A DNA stretch of 64,000 nt from Oxalobacter sp. OttesenSCG-928-P03 (GTDB lineage: Bacteria > Pseudomonadota > Gammaproteobacteria > Burkholderiales > Burkholderiaceae_D). Below the pieces are notes generated by a model, which saw only the letters and a list, made by a program, of their open reading frames with translations, had not been told where the DNA came from and ran no database searches. Shown piece after piece: positions 10,971 to 21,345 of the stretch (position 1 is the first letter of the stretch; each line of letters opens with the position of its first letter). The stretch lies in the NCBI GenBank assembly GCA_030269625.1, contig JAJDFZ010000003.1, positions 1-64,000 of the forward strand, in the 5' to 3' direction. The translations under genes were made by a program, and so were the position numbers.

Positions 10971-12785
10971 ATGAAAACGACAAACCGAAACCATAAAAGA
11001 GGCTGGACAGGCTTTATACTCCTGTTTCTTGCCTTTTTCGTTTGTACACACGTGCAGGCAGCTGATCCGGAGAAAGTCCTGCGCTATGTTTTTCCGGCGC
11101 CGGAAACCGGGTTTGATCCGGCGGTTGCCCATGATCTTTATTCTTCCCAGGTTATCCGTTCCATCTGCGAGCCGCTTTATACCTATGATTATCTGGCCCG
11201 GCCTGCAAGACTGGTTCCCCTGGTGGCTGAGGGGATGCCGGAAATCAACGGGAATGGAAAAATCTATACGGTCAGGATCAAAAAAGGCATTTTCTTTTCC
11301 GGGGATGCCGCCTTTGGCGGCAGACCGCGCGAACTGGCTGCGGCTGATTTTGCCTACGCCATCAGGCGCCTGGTTGATCCGAATGTCCGTTCGGCATGGG
11401 GATGGCTGGTTGAGGACAAGGTTGCAGGGTTAAGTGAACTGGCCAGAAATGCGGTGCAATCTGGCCGGCTGGATTATGGAAAGCCCGTAAAAGGGCTGGA
11501 GCTGCCGGATCGCTATACCTTGCGGATATATCTGAACAAGCCGGATTACAACTTTACCCATATTCTTGCGCATTACCCTACCTGCCCCGTTGCCCGGGAG
11601 GTGGTTGAAAAATACGGTGATGCCAGTACCCATGTCATGGCCAACCCGGTCGGAACCGGGCCATATACGCTTGCGGAATGGAAACGAGGATCGAAAATCG
11701 TGCTGGTGGCCAACCCGGATTTTCGCGGCCTGGTCTGGGACTTTGAGGCGGGCAGTGATGCCGGGGATGCCGCCATTGTCGAAAAGATGAAGGGCAAGGC
11801 CCTGCCACAGATCGGCCGGGTGGAAATCAGTGTGATCCCGGAAGACCAGTCGCGCTGGCTGGCTTTCCAGAGCGCCGAGGTGGACATGTTCAACCTGGAC
11901 GGACCGCTTGCTCCCAAAGCGCTGGCAGAGGGCCGGCTGCGGCCGGAACTGCTGGCAAGGGGAATCCAGCTTTCCCGGACGATTGATCCAGAATTGAGTC
12001 ACTATTATTTCAATATGCAGGATCCGGTGCTGGGCGGCATGGAGAAAGAAAAAATTGCCCTGAGACGTGCCATCGCCATGGCGCATAACGTGGATGAGGA
12101 GATCCGGGTTGTCTGGAATGGGGAAGCCATTCGCCTGGAATACCCGATTCCACCGGGCATGGTGGGGCATGATCCGGCCTATAAAAGCAGCGTGAAATAT
12201 GAGCCGGCTGTTGCCAATGCGCTTTTGGACCGGTTCGGCTACAAAAAGGATGCCGATGGCTGGCGCGTGCAGCCGGATGGCCGTCCGCTGGAGATCGTGT
12301 TTTCGGCGAGGGCGGATTCAACCGGACAGCAGCAGAGCGAAATGTGGAAAAAGACATTTGATTCGCTCGGCATTCGCATGAAAAGTGATAAGCGCCTGTT
12401 CCCGGACCTGCTCAAGGCTGAAAAACAGTGTCAACTGATGATGCGGACGAGCGCGTGGGTCGCGGATTATCCGGATGGTGAAAATTTCATGCAGCTTTTC
12501 TACGGACCGCATACCGGCCAGAGCAATAACGGCTGCATGAAGATTCCTGAGTTTGATGCGTTGTATGAGCAGTCTGTTGTGTTGCCGGATGGAGAGGAGC
12601 GAAACCTGCTTTATCACAGGATGGCACGTATTCTGGAGGTGTATGCGCCGACCCGGATCGGTTATGCCCGTTATCGCAACATGCTGTTGCATCCCTGGAT
12701 TATCGGCTACAAAAAACATCCCGTGATGTACAACGAATGGATTTACATGGATATCGACAGAAAAGAAAAGCAGGGAAAGAAGTAG
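10971..12785 (+). CDS. Peptide ABC transporter substrate-binding protein (SBP family 5)
   Basis: Signal peptide then VLRYVFPAPETGFDPA...; NPVGTGPYTLAEWKRGSKIVL is the family-5 SBP signature. Confidence 0.9.
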   Translation: MKTTNRNHKRGWTGFILLFLAFFVCTHVQAADPEKVLRYVFPAPETGFDPAVAHDLYSSQVIRSICEPLYTYDYLARPARLVPLVAEGMPEINGNGKIYTVRIKKGIFFSGDAAFGGRPRELAAADFAYAIRRLVDPNVRSAWGWLVEDKVAGLSELARNAVQSGRLDYGKPVKGLELPDRYTLRIYLNKPDYNFTHILAHYPTCPVAREVVEKYGDASTHVMANPVGTGPYTLAEWKRGSKIVLVANPDFRGLVWDFEAGSDAGDAAIVEKMKGKALPQIGRVEISVIPEDQSRWLAFQSAEVDMFNLDGPLAPKALAEGRLRPELLARGIQLSRTIDPELSHYYFNMQDPVLGGMEKEKIALRRAIAMAHNVDEEIRVVWNGEAIRLEYPIPPGMVGHDPAYKSSVKYEPAVANALLDRFGYKKDADGWRVQPDGRPLEIVFSARADSTGQQQSEMWKKTFDSLGIRMKSDKRLFPDLLKAEKQCQLMMRTSAWVADYPDGENFMQLFYGPHTGQSNNGCMKIPEFDALYEQSVVLPDGEERNLLYHRMARILEVYAPTRIGYARYRNMLLHPWIIGYKKHPVMYNEWIYMDIDRKEKQGKK

Positions 12786-12869
12786 CCGGCCCTGGCATGA
12801 CTTAAACGCAAGCGGGGGGTTTGCCTTTAAAATCGACTATTTGAGATGCAAACCCGATAATTGGATCTG

Positions 12870-14900
12870 ATGATGAAAACAACACGCCCACCTTCCTTCG
12901 TGACACGCCTTTCTTTTGCCGCCCTTTTTGCCTTGCCGTTTCTTTTCATGGCGCCGGTCACGGCCGGGACAGCACGGGCAACGGTTCCTGTTTTAGGGGC
13001 GGAGGAAATTGATGCGATGTGTTCAGCGGGGCTGGATGACTGGAAAGCGCGGGTGGGCCGGCTGGAGGAAATCAGGGCTTATACGCCGAAGGGATCGATT
13101 GAGTTTGTTGAGGAATGGAACCGCCTGCTGATTGCGATGGATGATGTGCATGGCCCGGTTTATCTGCTGAGCCAGGTTTCTCCCGACGAGCATATCCGGC
13201 GCAGTGCGGAAAGCTGTGATACCCGGGTTCGCGCTTTCAATACGGATTTGTACCTGAACAAGAAGCTTTACACGAACGTCCGGGTTTCGCGCACAACCGA
13301 CAATGTGGAGAGGAAACTGCGCAGGGATACGCTGAATGATTTCGAGGATGCCGGCATTACCCTGATGGCCAAAAAACAGGAACGGATGCGGGAAATCCGG
13401 ATCAGGCTGGATGCCATCCAGCAGGAATTTTCGCGCAATATCCGCGACAACAAGACTCGTGTCGTTTTTACGCCGGAGCAGATGCGGGGATTGCCGGAGG
13501 ATTATCTGGCGAAAATTAAACGTGACGCAAGCGGAAATTACCTGCTGGATTTTTCCTATCCGGTCTATATCCCTTTCATGCGGTATGCGGATGACAGCGA
13601 GGCACGCCGGCAGTACCAGTTTGAGTTCCTGAACCGGGGCACGCCAGGAAATCTGGAGCTGCTGCAGGAAGCCATTATCCTGCGCCACGAGATGGCGACA
13701 CTGGCCGGCCATCGCAGCTACGCCGATTACAAGTTGCGGCGCCGCATGGCGAAAAAACCGGGCAAGGTTGAGGACTTTCTCGACCAGGTCCAGAAGGCAA
13801 TCCGGGTGGCAGAAAGGAACGAACTGGAGGATTTGCGCCAGTACAAGGCGCGCTCACTGGGTATTTCCTTGTCCGAAGCGGTCATTGACCGCTGGGATGT
13901 GATGTACTGGCAGGAAAAGGTGAGAAAAGAGCGGTTTGATGTAGATCAGAATGAACTGCGCCGTTATTTCCCGACTGATGCCGCCGTGCGCTGGACACTG
14001 GGCATTTCCGAGTCGTTGTATGGCATCCGGTTTGCGAAGGCGGATGTGCCTGTCTGGCATGAGGATGTGGCGTATTTTGATGTGTATGACAAAAGCACCG
14101 GTGAGCGCCTGGGCGGCATTTACCTGGACCTCTTTCCGCGCGAAGGCAAATACGGCCATGCCGCTGCTTTTCCGGTAAGAGGGGGCAGTACGCTGGAGGG
14201 GCGCAAACCCATATCGGTACTGGTGACCAATTTCAACCGGACCGGGCTGGACGGCAATGAACTGGAAACCCTGCTGCATGAGTTCGGTCATGTGCTGCAC
14301 GGCGTGCTTTCAAAGACCCGCTATGTGGAACAGTCCGGTACCAGCGTGGAACGCGATTTTGTCGAGGCGCCTTCACAGATGTTTGAGGAGTGGGCTCACG
14401 CAAAACAGCCTCTGGCACAGCTTCCCGGTTATTGTTCCCCTTCCTGCCCGGCGGTGGATGATGCACTTTTAAAGCGGATCAACCAGGCGAGAAAATACGG
14501 CAAGGGCACATTCTACGCGCGCCAGTTGCTGTATGCGCGGTATGACATGGCGCTTTATAACGAGCACAGGAAAAATGCCATGGCGCTGTGGGAAGAGATG
14601 GAAAGAAAAACCCTGCTGGGCCATACCGGCGGCACACAGTTCCCGGGCCAGTTCAACCATACCATCAGCGGTTATGCGGCCGGGTATTACGGTTATCTGT
14701 GGTCGGAAGTGCTGGCAGTGGATATGCTGTCGCAGTTTGGTTCCAACCTGATGAATCCGCAGATGGGGATGCGTTACAGAAAAGCGATTCTGGAGCGCGG
14801 TGGCGAAGCTTATGCGGATGAACTGGTGCGGGCATTTCTGGGAAGGGCTCCCAACAGCAAGGCTTTTTACCGGGAAATTACCGGAAATGCGGACGAATAA
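12870..14900 (+). CDS. M3 family metallopeptidase with predicted signal peptide
   Basis: Zn motif ETLLHEFGHVLHGVLS; N-terminus MMKTTRPPSFVTRLSFAALFALPFLFMAPVTAGTARA looks like a Sec signal. ORF track start 12861 is TTG; ATG at 12870 or 12873 more likely. Confidence 0.9.
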   Translation: MMKTTRPPSFVTRLSFAALFALPFLFMAPVTAGTARATVPVLGAEEIDAMCSAGLDDWKARVGRLEEIRAYTPKGSIEFVEEWNRLLIAMDDVHGPVYLLSQVSPDEHIRRSAESCDTRVRAFNTDLYLNKKLYTNVRVSRTTDNVERKLRRDTLNDFEDAGITLMAKKQERMREIRIRLDAIQQEFSRNIRDNKTRVVFTPEQMRGLPEDYLAKIKRDASGNYLLDFSYPVYIPFMRYADDSEARRQYQFEFLNRGTPGNLELLQEAIILRHEMATLAGHRSYADYKLRRRMAKKPGKVEDFLDQVQKAIRVAERNELEDLRQYKARSLGISLSEAVIDRWDVMYWQEKVRKERFDVDQNELRRYFPTDAAVRWTLGISESLYGIRFAKADVPVWHEDVAYFDVYDKSTGERLGGIYLDLFPREGKYGHAAAFPVRGGSTLEGRKPISVLVTNFNRTGLDGNELETLLHEFGHVLHGVLSKTRYVEQSGTSVERDFVEAPSQMFEEWAHAKQPLAQLPGYCSPSCPAVDDALLKRINQARKYGKGTFYARQLLYARYDMALYNEHRKNAMALWEEMERKTLLGHTGGTQFPGQFNHTISGYAAGYYGYLWSEVLAVDMLSQFGSNLMNPQMGMRYRKAILERGGEAYADELVRAFLGRAPNSKAFYREITGNADE

Positions 14901-14939
14901 TCTCGTGAGAGTTTGACGGAAAGCGAACAGGAAATACCG

Positions 14940-15878
14940 ATGTCAGCCTACCTGATACGCCGGTTGTGGCAGATGGTTCCGACAATGCTCGGGGTGCTTC
15001 TGCTGGTTTTTCTCCTGTTTAACTGGGTCGGGGGGGATCCTGCCTATATTCTGGCCGGCAAGATTTCCAATCCGGAGCAGATTGCCAATATCCGCCGGCA
15101 GCTTGGCATTGACGAGCCATACTATGTCCAGCTCTGGATTTTCATCAAGCAGGTCCTTACCTTTGATTTCGGCAATAGCTGGAGCACGGGCGAGCCGGTT
15201 TCGCAGATCATTGTCACCCGCCTGGGGCCGTCTTTGACCCTTCTTGCTCCCCTGACGATACTGGAAACGATCATTGCTGTCGGCCTGGCGCTGGCGGTTG
15301 CCTATGTGCGCGGTTCATTGACAGACCGCATGGTCATGATGGTCTGCACCATCGGCATGTCCATCAGTATTCTGGTATATATCATCGTGTTCCAGTACTG
15401 GTTTGCCTACAAGCTGGGACTTTTCCCCGTGCAGGGATGGGGGGACAGTCTTTCACAGAACCTGTTTTATTACTCGCTGCTTCCAGTCATCATTCTGCTG
15501 GCGGTCAGTCTTGCTCCCAACCTTCGGCTTTTCAGGACGTTTGTGCTGGATGAGACCGGGCAGGATTATGTCCGGACAGCGCGTGCGAAAGGGCTGGGTG
15601 AGGGCCGGATCATGTGGGTGCATGTCTTGCGCAACGCCGCCATCCCGATTATTACCTACGTGATGTCCAATCTGCCGGCGCTTCTGATCGGCGCCTTTCT
15701 CGTGGAACGCTTTTTCTCGATCCCCGGTATCGGACGTGAAGTGATCCTGGCTGTGGAAAGAAGTGATTTTCCGGTGATCAAGGCGATTACCGTTCTGGTG
15801 GCGGCGGCCACGATGCTTTTCAATCTGCTGGCGGATCTGCTTTACCAGATGGTGGATCCCCGCGTGCAGCTGAGGTAG
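14940..15878 (+). CDS. ABC transporter permease, DppB-like
   Basis: MSAYLIRRLWQMVPTMLGVLLLVFLLFNWVGGDPA..., TARAKGLGEGRIMWVHVLRNAAIPIITY (EAA loop). Confidence 0.93.
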   Translation: MSAYLIRRLWQMVPTMLGVLLLVFLLFNWVGGDPAYILAGKISNPEQIANIRRQLGIDEPYYVQLWIFIKQVLTFDFGNSWSTGEPVSQIIVTRLGPSLTLLAPLTILETIIAVGLALAVAYVRGSLTDRMVMMVCTIGMSISILVYIIVFQYWFAYKLGLFPVQGWGDSLSQNLFYYSLLPVIILLAVSLAPNLRLFRTFVLDETGQDYVRTARAKGLGEGRIMWVHVLRNAAIPIITYVMSNLPALLIGAFLVERFFSIPGIGREVILAVERSDFPVIKAITVLVAAATMLFNLLADLLYQMVDPRVQLR

Positions 15879-15881
15879 GCC

Positions 15882-17003
15882 ATGACAGAAACACGGACAC
15901 AGGTATCTCCGGGTTTGTGGGCGATGACATTCAAACGTCTGCGTACCGATATCGTGTCGATGGTGTCGCTGGCGGTTGTCGTTCTCTTCATGGTTATGCT
16001 GGTCTTGTCGGCAACGGGCCTGATTGCATCCGACTGGGCAGATGAAGTGGGCGTTCACTATGCGCCTCCCGGTTTTATCGGTGCCGGTTCGGCCTCCGGT
16101 GTGCAGGTTTTGCCGGAGCAGGTCAGGGGTGATGCCCGGCCTGAAAATCCGGTTGATCCCCTGCGCGATATTATTCGGCAATTAAGGGCTGAAATGGCGC
16201 AAACACCGCAGGCGGCAGTGGTGAATGACTATGGCATTGCTGATCCGCTTGAGAAGGAATTGACGGAAATCCGTGCTGCGATGAAGGATGCCGGCATGGC
16301 GGGCACGGATGAACGGAAGGCGACACTTCCTTTCGGCGCTGACAAGTGGGGGCATGACATCATCAAGAAAACCATCAAGGGTGCCGAAACTTCTATCGTG
16401 GTCGGCCTGGTGGCGGCTTTGCTGGCAACGGTTATCGGCACGGTGCTGGGTGCCTTTGCCGGTTATTTCGGGGGGAAAGTGGATGATTTTTTCAACTGGT
16501 TTTACAGCATCTTTACCTCCATCCCCTATCTGCTTCTGATCCTGGCGGTAGCGGCGGTCCTGCAGAAAAAAGGGGTGCTGACCATTATCCTGATTCTGGG
16601 GCTGACCGGGTGGACCGGTGTTTTCCGGCTGGTCAGGGCCGAGTATATCCGTCACAAGGAGCGTGAATATGTTCTGGCGGCAGGCTCCATAGGCGCATCG
16701 CACGGGCGCCGCATGTTTTCACACATCTTTCCGAATGTCAGCCATATTCCGCTTGTCCAGATGTCGATTCTGGCTGTCGGGTTCATCAAGTCGGAAGTGA
16801 TCCTGAGTTTTCTGGGATTCGGCGTACCGGTCGGGGTTGTGTCATGGGGCAGCATGCTCAATGAAGCCCAGAATGAACTGATTTTAGGCAAGTGGTGGCA
16901 ACTGACGGCGGCAACGCTGGCGATGGCGTTACTGGTCACTGCATTTTCACTGTTTACGGATGGTCTGCGCGATGCGCTTGATCCCCGTCTCAGGGAGTCG
17001 TGA
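15882..17003 (+). CDS. ABC transporter permease, DppC-like, with large periplasmic insertion
   Basis: PFGADKWGHDIIKKTIKGAETSIVVGLVAALLATVIGTVLGAFAGYFGG; SIGASHGRRMFSHIFPNV EAA loop. Confidence 0.92.
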   Translation: MTETRTQVSPGLWAMTFKRLRTDIVSMVSLAVVVLFMVMLVLSATGLIASDWADEVGVHYAPPGFIGAGSASGVQVLPEQVRGDARPENPVDPLRDIIRQLRAEMAQTPQAAVVNDYGIADPLEKELTEIRAAMKDAGMAGTDERKATLPFGADKWGHDIIKKTIKGAETSIVVGLVAALLATVIGTVLGAFAGYFGGKVDDFFNWFYSIFTSIPYLLLILAVAAVLQKKGVLTIILILGLTGWTGVFRLVRAEYIRHKEREYVLAAGSIGASHGRRMFSHIFPNVSHIPLVQMSILAVGFIKSEVILSFLGFGVPVGVVSWGSMLNEAQNELILGKWWQLTAATLAMALLVTAFSLFTDGLRDALDPRLRES

Positions 17004-18706
17004 TGGAGACGGGTGAAACAGCGCTTTTGCAGGTCAGCAACCTCCAGGTCGCCTTCAGGGTTGACCGGCACACGACCTTTGAAGCGGTCAGGCATATTTC
17101 ATTTACGATTCCGCGCAACCGGACGGTGGCGCTGGTAGGCGAATCAGGAAGCGGGAAATCGGTCAGCAGTCTTGCCATCATGGGGCTGCTGCCGCCCGAA
17201 ACCACACTGATCAATGCGGATGCCAGCATCATCTTCGATGGCAGGAACCTGCAGGGGATATCAGCGCGTGAGCGCCGCCGCCTTTGCGGCAGTGACATTT
17301 CCATGATTTTCCAGGAGCCGATGTCGTCATTGAATCCGGTCTTTACTGTCGGCTTCCAGATTGCCGAGGTTTTGCGCATTCATATGGGTATGGATGCGAA
17401 ACAGGCGAGGCAAAGAGCGATCGCGCTTCTGGATGAAGTCGGGATACCGGATCCTGCCATCCGGGTGGATGCTTTTCCCCATCAGCTATCCGGCGGGCAG
17501 CAGCAGCGTGTCATGATAGCCATGGCGATTGCCTGTGAACCCAAGCTGCTGATTGCCGATGAGCCGACAACGGCGCTTGATGTGACCATACAAAAGCAGA
17601 TTATTGATCTGATCCGTACATTGCAGCAGACACATCACATGTCGGTACTTTTTATCACGCATGACCTGCAACTGGTATCCGAGATTGCCGATCAGGTGAT
17701 TGTGATGCGGCATGGTGAAATCCAGGAAACGGGTACAGCCGAACAGGTTTTCCTGCATCCGGCCCATCCGTACACAACGGCACTTCTGGAGTGTCGCCCG
17801 CCACTGGATTCCCGTCCCTGGCGGCTGCCTGTTATCGAAGATATTCTGGCGCCGGAAGCCGGGAAGGAGACGGTGCATGATCAGCGGGAACGCGGCTATG
17901 CGGACAGTGACAGGCCGCTTCTGGACGTGCGGCATTTAAGCAAGAGTTTTTTCAGCCGGGAAGGGCTTTTCGGCAAAAAGGAATTCAGGGCGGTCAAGGA
18001 TGTGTCCTTTACCCTGCCCAAAGGCAAGACGCTGGGTGTGGTTGGTGAATCAGGCTCCGGCAAGACGACAGTAGGCCTGACGCTGTTGCGCCTGCATGAA
18101 CCGACCGGTGGCCAGGCTTTTTTTGATGGCCGGGATTTGTTTGCCATGCCGGAAAAGGAATTTCTTGCCTATAAAAGACGTATCCAGATTGTGTTCCAGA
18201 ATCCGTTTGCCTCGCTGAACCCGCGCTTTACCGTGGGTCAGATACTGATGGAACCCATGAAAATTCACGGAATCGGTTCAGATGACAAGGAGCGGATGGC
18301 GCTGGCGTTCCAGTGGCTGAAAAGGGTCGGATTGCCGGAAGTCGCATTTTACCGTTATCCGCACGAATTTTCGGGAGGGCAGCGACAGCGTATTGCCATT
18401 GCGCGCTGCCTGACCCTGCAGCCGGAGGTTCTGGTTTGCGATGAATCGGTTTCGGCACTGGATGTCTCCGTGCAGGCGCAGGTGCTGAATCTTCTGCAGG
18501 ACCTGCAGGATGAATTCGGCATCAGTTATCTTTTCATTTCACACGATCTCTCTGTCGTCAAATACATGGCTGACCAGGTTATGGTAATGCAGCATGGTGA
18601 AGTGGTTGAAATGGCGGATTCGGACGAAATTTATCTTCATCCCGGACATGCCTATACCCGAACCCTTCTGGATGCGATTCCTCGCGGCCTGCATTTTTCC
18701 CGGTGA
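17003..18706 (+). CDS. Fused dual-ATPase ABC transporter ATP-binding protein (DppD-DppF/YejF-like)
   Basis: Two complete NBDs: GESGSGKS...[32 protein letters not shown] and GESGSGKTT...[32 protein letters not shown]. Confidence 0.95.
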   Translation: METGETALLQVSNLQVAFRVDRHTTFEAVRHISFTIPRNRTVALVGESGSGKSVSSLAIMGLLPPETTLINADASIIFDGRNLQGISARERRRLCGSDISMIFQEPMSSLNPVFTVGFQIAEVLRIHMGMDAKQARQRAIALLDEVGIPDPAIRVDAFPHQLSGGQQQRVMIAMAIACEPKLLIADEPTTALDVTIQKQIIDLIRTLQQTHHMSVLFITHDLQLVSEIADQVIVMRHGEIQETGTAEQVFLHPAHPYTTALLECRPPLDSRPWRLPVIEDILAPEAGKETVHDQRERGYADSDRPLLDVRHLSKSFFSREGLFGKKEFRAVKDVSFTLPKGKTLGVVGESGSGKTTVGLTLLRLHEPTGGQAFFDGRDLFAMPEKEFLAYKRRIQIVFQNPFASLNPRFTVGQILMEPMKIHGIGSDDKERMALAFQWLKRVGLPEVAFYRYPHEFSGGQRQRIAIARCLTLQPEVLVCDESVSALDVSVQAQVLNLLQDLQDEFGISYLFISHDLSVVKYMADQVMVMQHGEVVEMADSDEIYLHPGHAYTRTLLDAIPRGLHFSR

Positions 18707-18751
18707 GGTCACCAGAGCAGGATTTTTACCTTTTTCAGAAAGCAGCGAAAA

Positions 18752-19303
18752 ATGGCACTGGCAGCCACTATTTTCAAGGCAGAGGTGGATATTTCAGACA
18801 TCGACCGCCATCATTACCGGCATTATGCACTGACGCTGGCGCGGCATCCTTCGGAAACCAGTGAGCGGATGATGGTGCGTCTTCTGGCTTTTCTGCACCA
18901 TGCGGATGAGCAGCTGAAATTTACCAGAGGGCTTTCCGAAACCAGCGAACCGGATTTGTGGCTGAAAGACATGACAGGGCAAACACAACTCTGGGTAGAG
19001 ACCGGGATGCCGGAGTCCCGCCGTTTGACGCAGGCTTCAGGCCGTGCGGGAAAGGTGGTTGTCTACGCATATGGCCGTAATGCGCCCCAGTGGTGGAAGC
19101 AGACGGAAAAGGCGGTGGCGAGACGGGACAATCTGGTGGTTTATATCCTGCCGCTTTCCGTTACCCGGGCGTTGTCGGAGATGGCGGCACGTTCCATGCG
19201 GCTTGTCTGTTCGATACAGGATGGCCAGCTTTACCTCACGAATGATGATCATACTTTGCATATTGATCTGCCGGCCTGCCTGATCCGGGATGCATCGCCA
19301 TGA
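18752..19303 (+). CDS. YaeQ family protein
   Basis: MALAATIFKAEVDISDIDRHHYRHYALTLARHPSETSERMMVRLLAFLHHA is the YaeQ N-terminus. Confidence 0.92.
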   Translation: MALAATIFKAEVDISDIDRHHYRHYALTLARHPSETSERMMVRLLAFLHHADEQLKFTRGLSETSEPDLWLKDMTGQTQLWVETGMPESRRLTQASGRAGKVVVYAYGRNAPQWWKQTEKAVARRDNLVVYILPLSVTRALSEMAARSMRLVCSIQDGQLYLTNDDHTLHIDLPACLIRDASP

Positions 19304-19360
19304 AAAAACAAAGCCGCTGCAACCCTTCGGCGGCAACGGCCTGTTGACAGGAAAAAGTAA

Positions 19361-20035
19361 TCAGGCCAGGAGGCGGCGCAGCCAGGCACTGATGTCATTC
19401 AGTTCTTCCAGGGAAAGGGTATGGGTGATGGGATACTCATGCCATTCCACGTTGTAATTGAGTTGCTCAAGCAGTTTGTGCGCATCTTCTGCACGGCTGA
19501 AGGGAACGACTTCATCATGTGTGCCATGCCCCAGGAAAACAGGCGTGTCCTGGTTGATCGGGTTGCGGTCATCCGGGAACTGCCTGATCAGCGGGATATA
19601 ACCGGAAAGGCCGATGACACCGCCCATTTTTTCCGGGCTGCAAAGTGCCGTGTAAAGCGCCATGGCAGCACCCTGTGAAAAACCGGCAAGAATGATTTTT
19701 TCTGTTGGAACCCCGCGCGCTTTTTCCTGGTCGATAAGCTGGGTGATCAACCCCTGGGCTTCTTTCACGCCTTCGGTATCTTCTTTGTCCGAAGCGTCAA
19801 AGCCGCCGTAGATGTCAAACCAGGCACGCATTTCGAAGCCCATGTTGACGGTGACCGCGCGTTCCGGGGCATGGGGGAAAATAAAGCGGATCGGGGGGCA
19901 GCCTGCAAGATCAAAGTACTGAACCAGCGGGACGAAGCTGGAGCCATGGTCACCCAGACCGTGCATCCAGATAATGGAAATTTGAGGATCGCTGCCAGTA
20001 TCAACCTGATTGTAATCCAGTCTAAGTCTACTCAT
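19361..20035 (-). CDS. Alpha/beta hydrolase, carboxylesterase/phospholipase family
   Basis: IIWMHGLGDHGSSFVPL; GFSQGAAMAL nucleophile elbow; FLGHGTHDEVVPF; YPITHTLSLEE. Confidence 0.92.
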   Translation of the reverse strand: MSRLRLDYNQVDTGSDPQISIIWMHGLGDHGSSFVPLVQYFDLAGCPPIRFIFPHAPERAVTVNMGFEMRAWFDIYGGFDASDKEDTEGVKEAQGLITQLIDQEKARGVPTEKIILAGFSQGAAMALYTALCSPEKMGGVIGLSGYIPLIRQFPDDRNPINQDTPVFLGHGTHDEVVPFSRAEDAHKLLEQLNYNVEWHEYPITHTLSLEELNDISAWLRRLLA

Positions 20036-20095
20036 CTTTTCTCTCTTCAGTTATCGGTTTTTCAAATCCTTTTCACGGAGAAAAGGGGGGCTGGT

Positions 20096-20707
20096 TCAGG
20101 TATTCCTGCGCTTTTCCGTACCGGGTCGCCAGGTCCTGCTGATATCCTCATTGGTTTCGATTCGTGGTCCGCCAATCAGGTCAATGCAATAAGGAATGGC
20201 CGTAAAGATGCCTTCAACCCGCAGTGTGCCGTCAGGGGCCCTCACACCTTCCAGGGTTTGCTGAATGGCCTCAGGCCTGCCGGGCAGGTTCAGGATCAGT
20301 GCCGCATGATCCGTATCTTCGCGAATGACGGCCACCTGCCTTGATAATACCGCAGTTGGCACGAAATGCAGACTGATCTGGCGCATTTGTTCGGCAAAAC
20401 CGGGCATTTCCTTTGTGCCGATTGCCAGCGTGGCTTCCGGCGTGACGTCACGGCGCCCCGGTCCGGTGCCGCCCGTGGTGAAAATCAGTGAGCAGCGGTT
20501 TTCCTCGATCAGTTCAAGCAGTGTTTTTTCAATCTGTTCCTTTTCGTCGGGAATCAGGCGGGTTTCAAACCAGCAGGGAGTGGTGATGGCCGCAGAAAGC
20601 CATGTTTGCAGGGCGGGGATACCCTTGTCGACATACGTGCCGTCATAGGCGCGATCGGAGATGGAAACCAGGCCGATCATAATGGTGCCGGAATTACTCA
20701 TCTTCAT
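20096..20707 (-). CDS. mog: Molybdopterin adenylyltransferase
   Basis: IGLVSISDRAYDGTYVDKGIPALQTWL; TTGGTGPGRRDVTPEATL. Upstream ORF extension to 20821 overlaps darP and is unlikely to be translated. Confidence 0.9.
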   Translation of the reverse strand: MKMSNSGTIMIGLVSISDRAYDGTYVDKGIPALQTWLSAAITTPCWFETRLIPDEKEQIEKTLLELIEENRCSLIFTTGGTGPGRRDVTPEATLAIGTKEMPGFAEQMRQISLHFVPTAVLSRQVAVIREDTDHAALILNLPGRPEAIQQTLEGVRAPDGTLRVEGIFTAIPYCIDLIGGPRIETNEDISRTWRPGTEKRRNT

Positions 20708-21278
20708 CTTCCTCCGTTGGTTCAGGCTGTGCGGATGGTTCGGTATGCAGCTGTTTGAGAATCTGGAAAATTTCCCGGTAAGCTTTGGGCGGTTTGCCTT
20801 CAGCCTGCTCTTTTCTTGCATTGCGTATCAGGTTGCGCAGATGCTGTGCATCAGTTTGCGGATGCTCGGACAAAAGCGCAGTCAGGGCGCTATCCTCTGC
20901 CAAAAGCCGGTCACGCTGGCGTTCCAGTGCGTGCATGGCGGCGGTTTCCGCTTTGGACTGTCCGCGCCAGCTTTCGACGGCCTTGTTTATCAGGGCAACA
21001 TCCGCGTCATCCAGCCCGCGCATGATTTTTCCGATAAACTGGAGTTGCCGTCTCCTGCCTTCATGACTTTTTATTTTGCGGCATTCTTCAATCGCCGTTT
21101 TGAGGTTTTCGGGAAGGTCAATGCGTTTGACACGGTCAGCAGGTGCGTCGACCAGCTGCTGCCCCAGTTTTTGCAGCGCCGTCATGTCGCGCTTGCGCTG
21201 GGATTTGGAGGGCTTTTCATATTCCTGCTCGAATTCGGCGGATTGAAAGCCGGTGGAACCTCGGTTTGAGTTGGGCAT
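20694..21278 (-). CDS. DarP/YjgA family ribosome biogenesis factor
   Basis: KPSKSQRKRDMTALQKLGQQLVDAPADRVKRIDLPENLKTAIEECRKIKSHEGRRRQLQFIGKIMR. Confidence 0.93.
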   Translation of the reverse strand: MPNSNRGSTGFQSAEFEQEYEKPSKSQRKRDMTALQKLGQQLVDAPADRVKRIDLPENLKTAIEECRKIKSHEGRRRQLQFIGKIMRGLDDADVALINKAVESWRGQSKAETAAMHALERQRDRLLAEDSALTALLSEHPQTDAQHLRNLIRNARKEQAEGKPPKAYREIFQILKQLHTEPSAQPEPTEEDEDE

Positions 21279-21345
21279 AAGGCGTTCTGCGAAAGCGCAC
21301 AAAATCATTTTGAATTGGCTGTTATCATAACAGCCTTGACCTGCC

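Noticed and set aside
12817-12855. GGGTTTGC...GCAAACCC inverted repeat before the M3 peptidase
   Set aside because: Only 8 bp with a 23-nt loop; likely chance, although it overlaps the ribosome-binding region.
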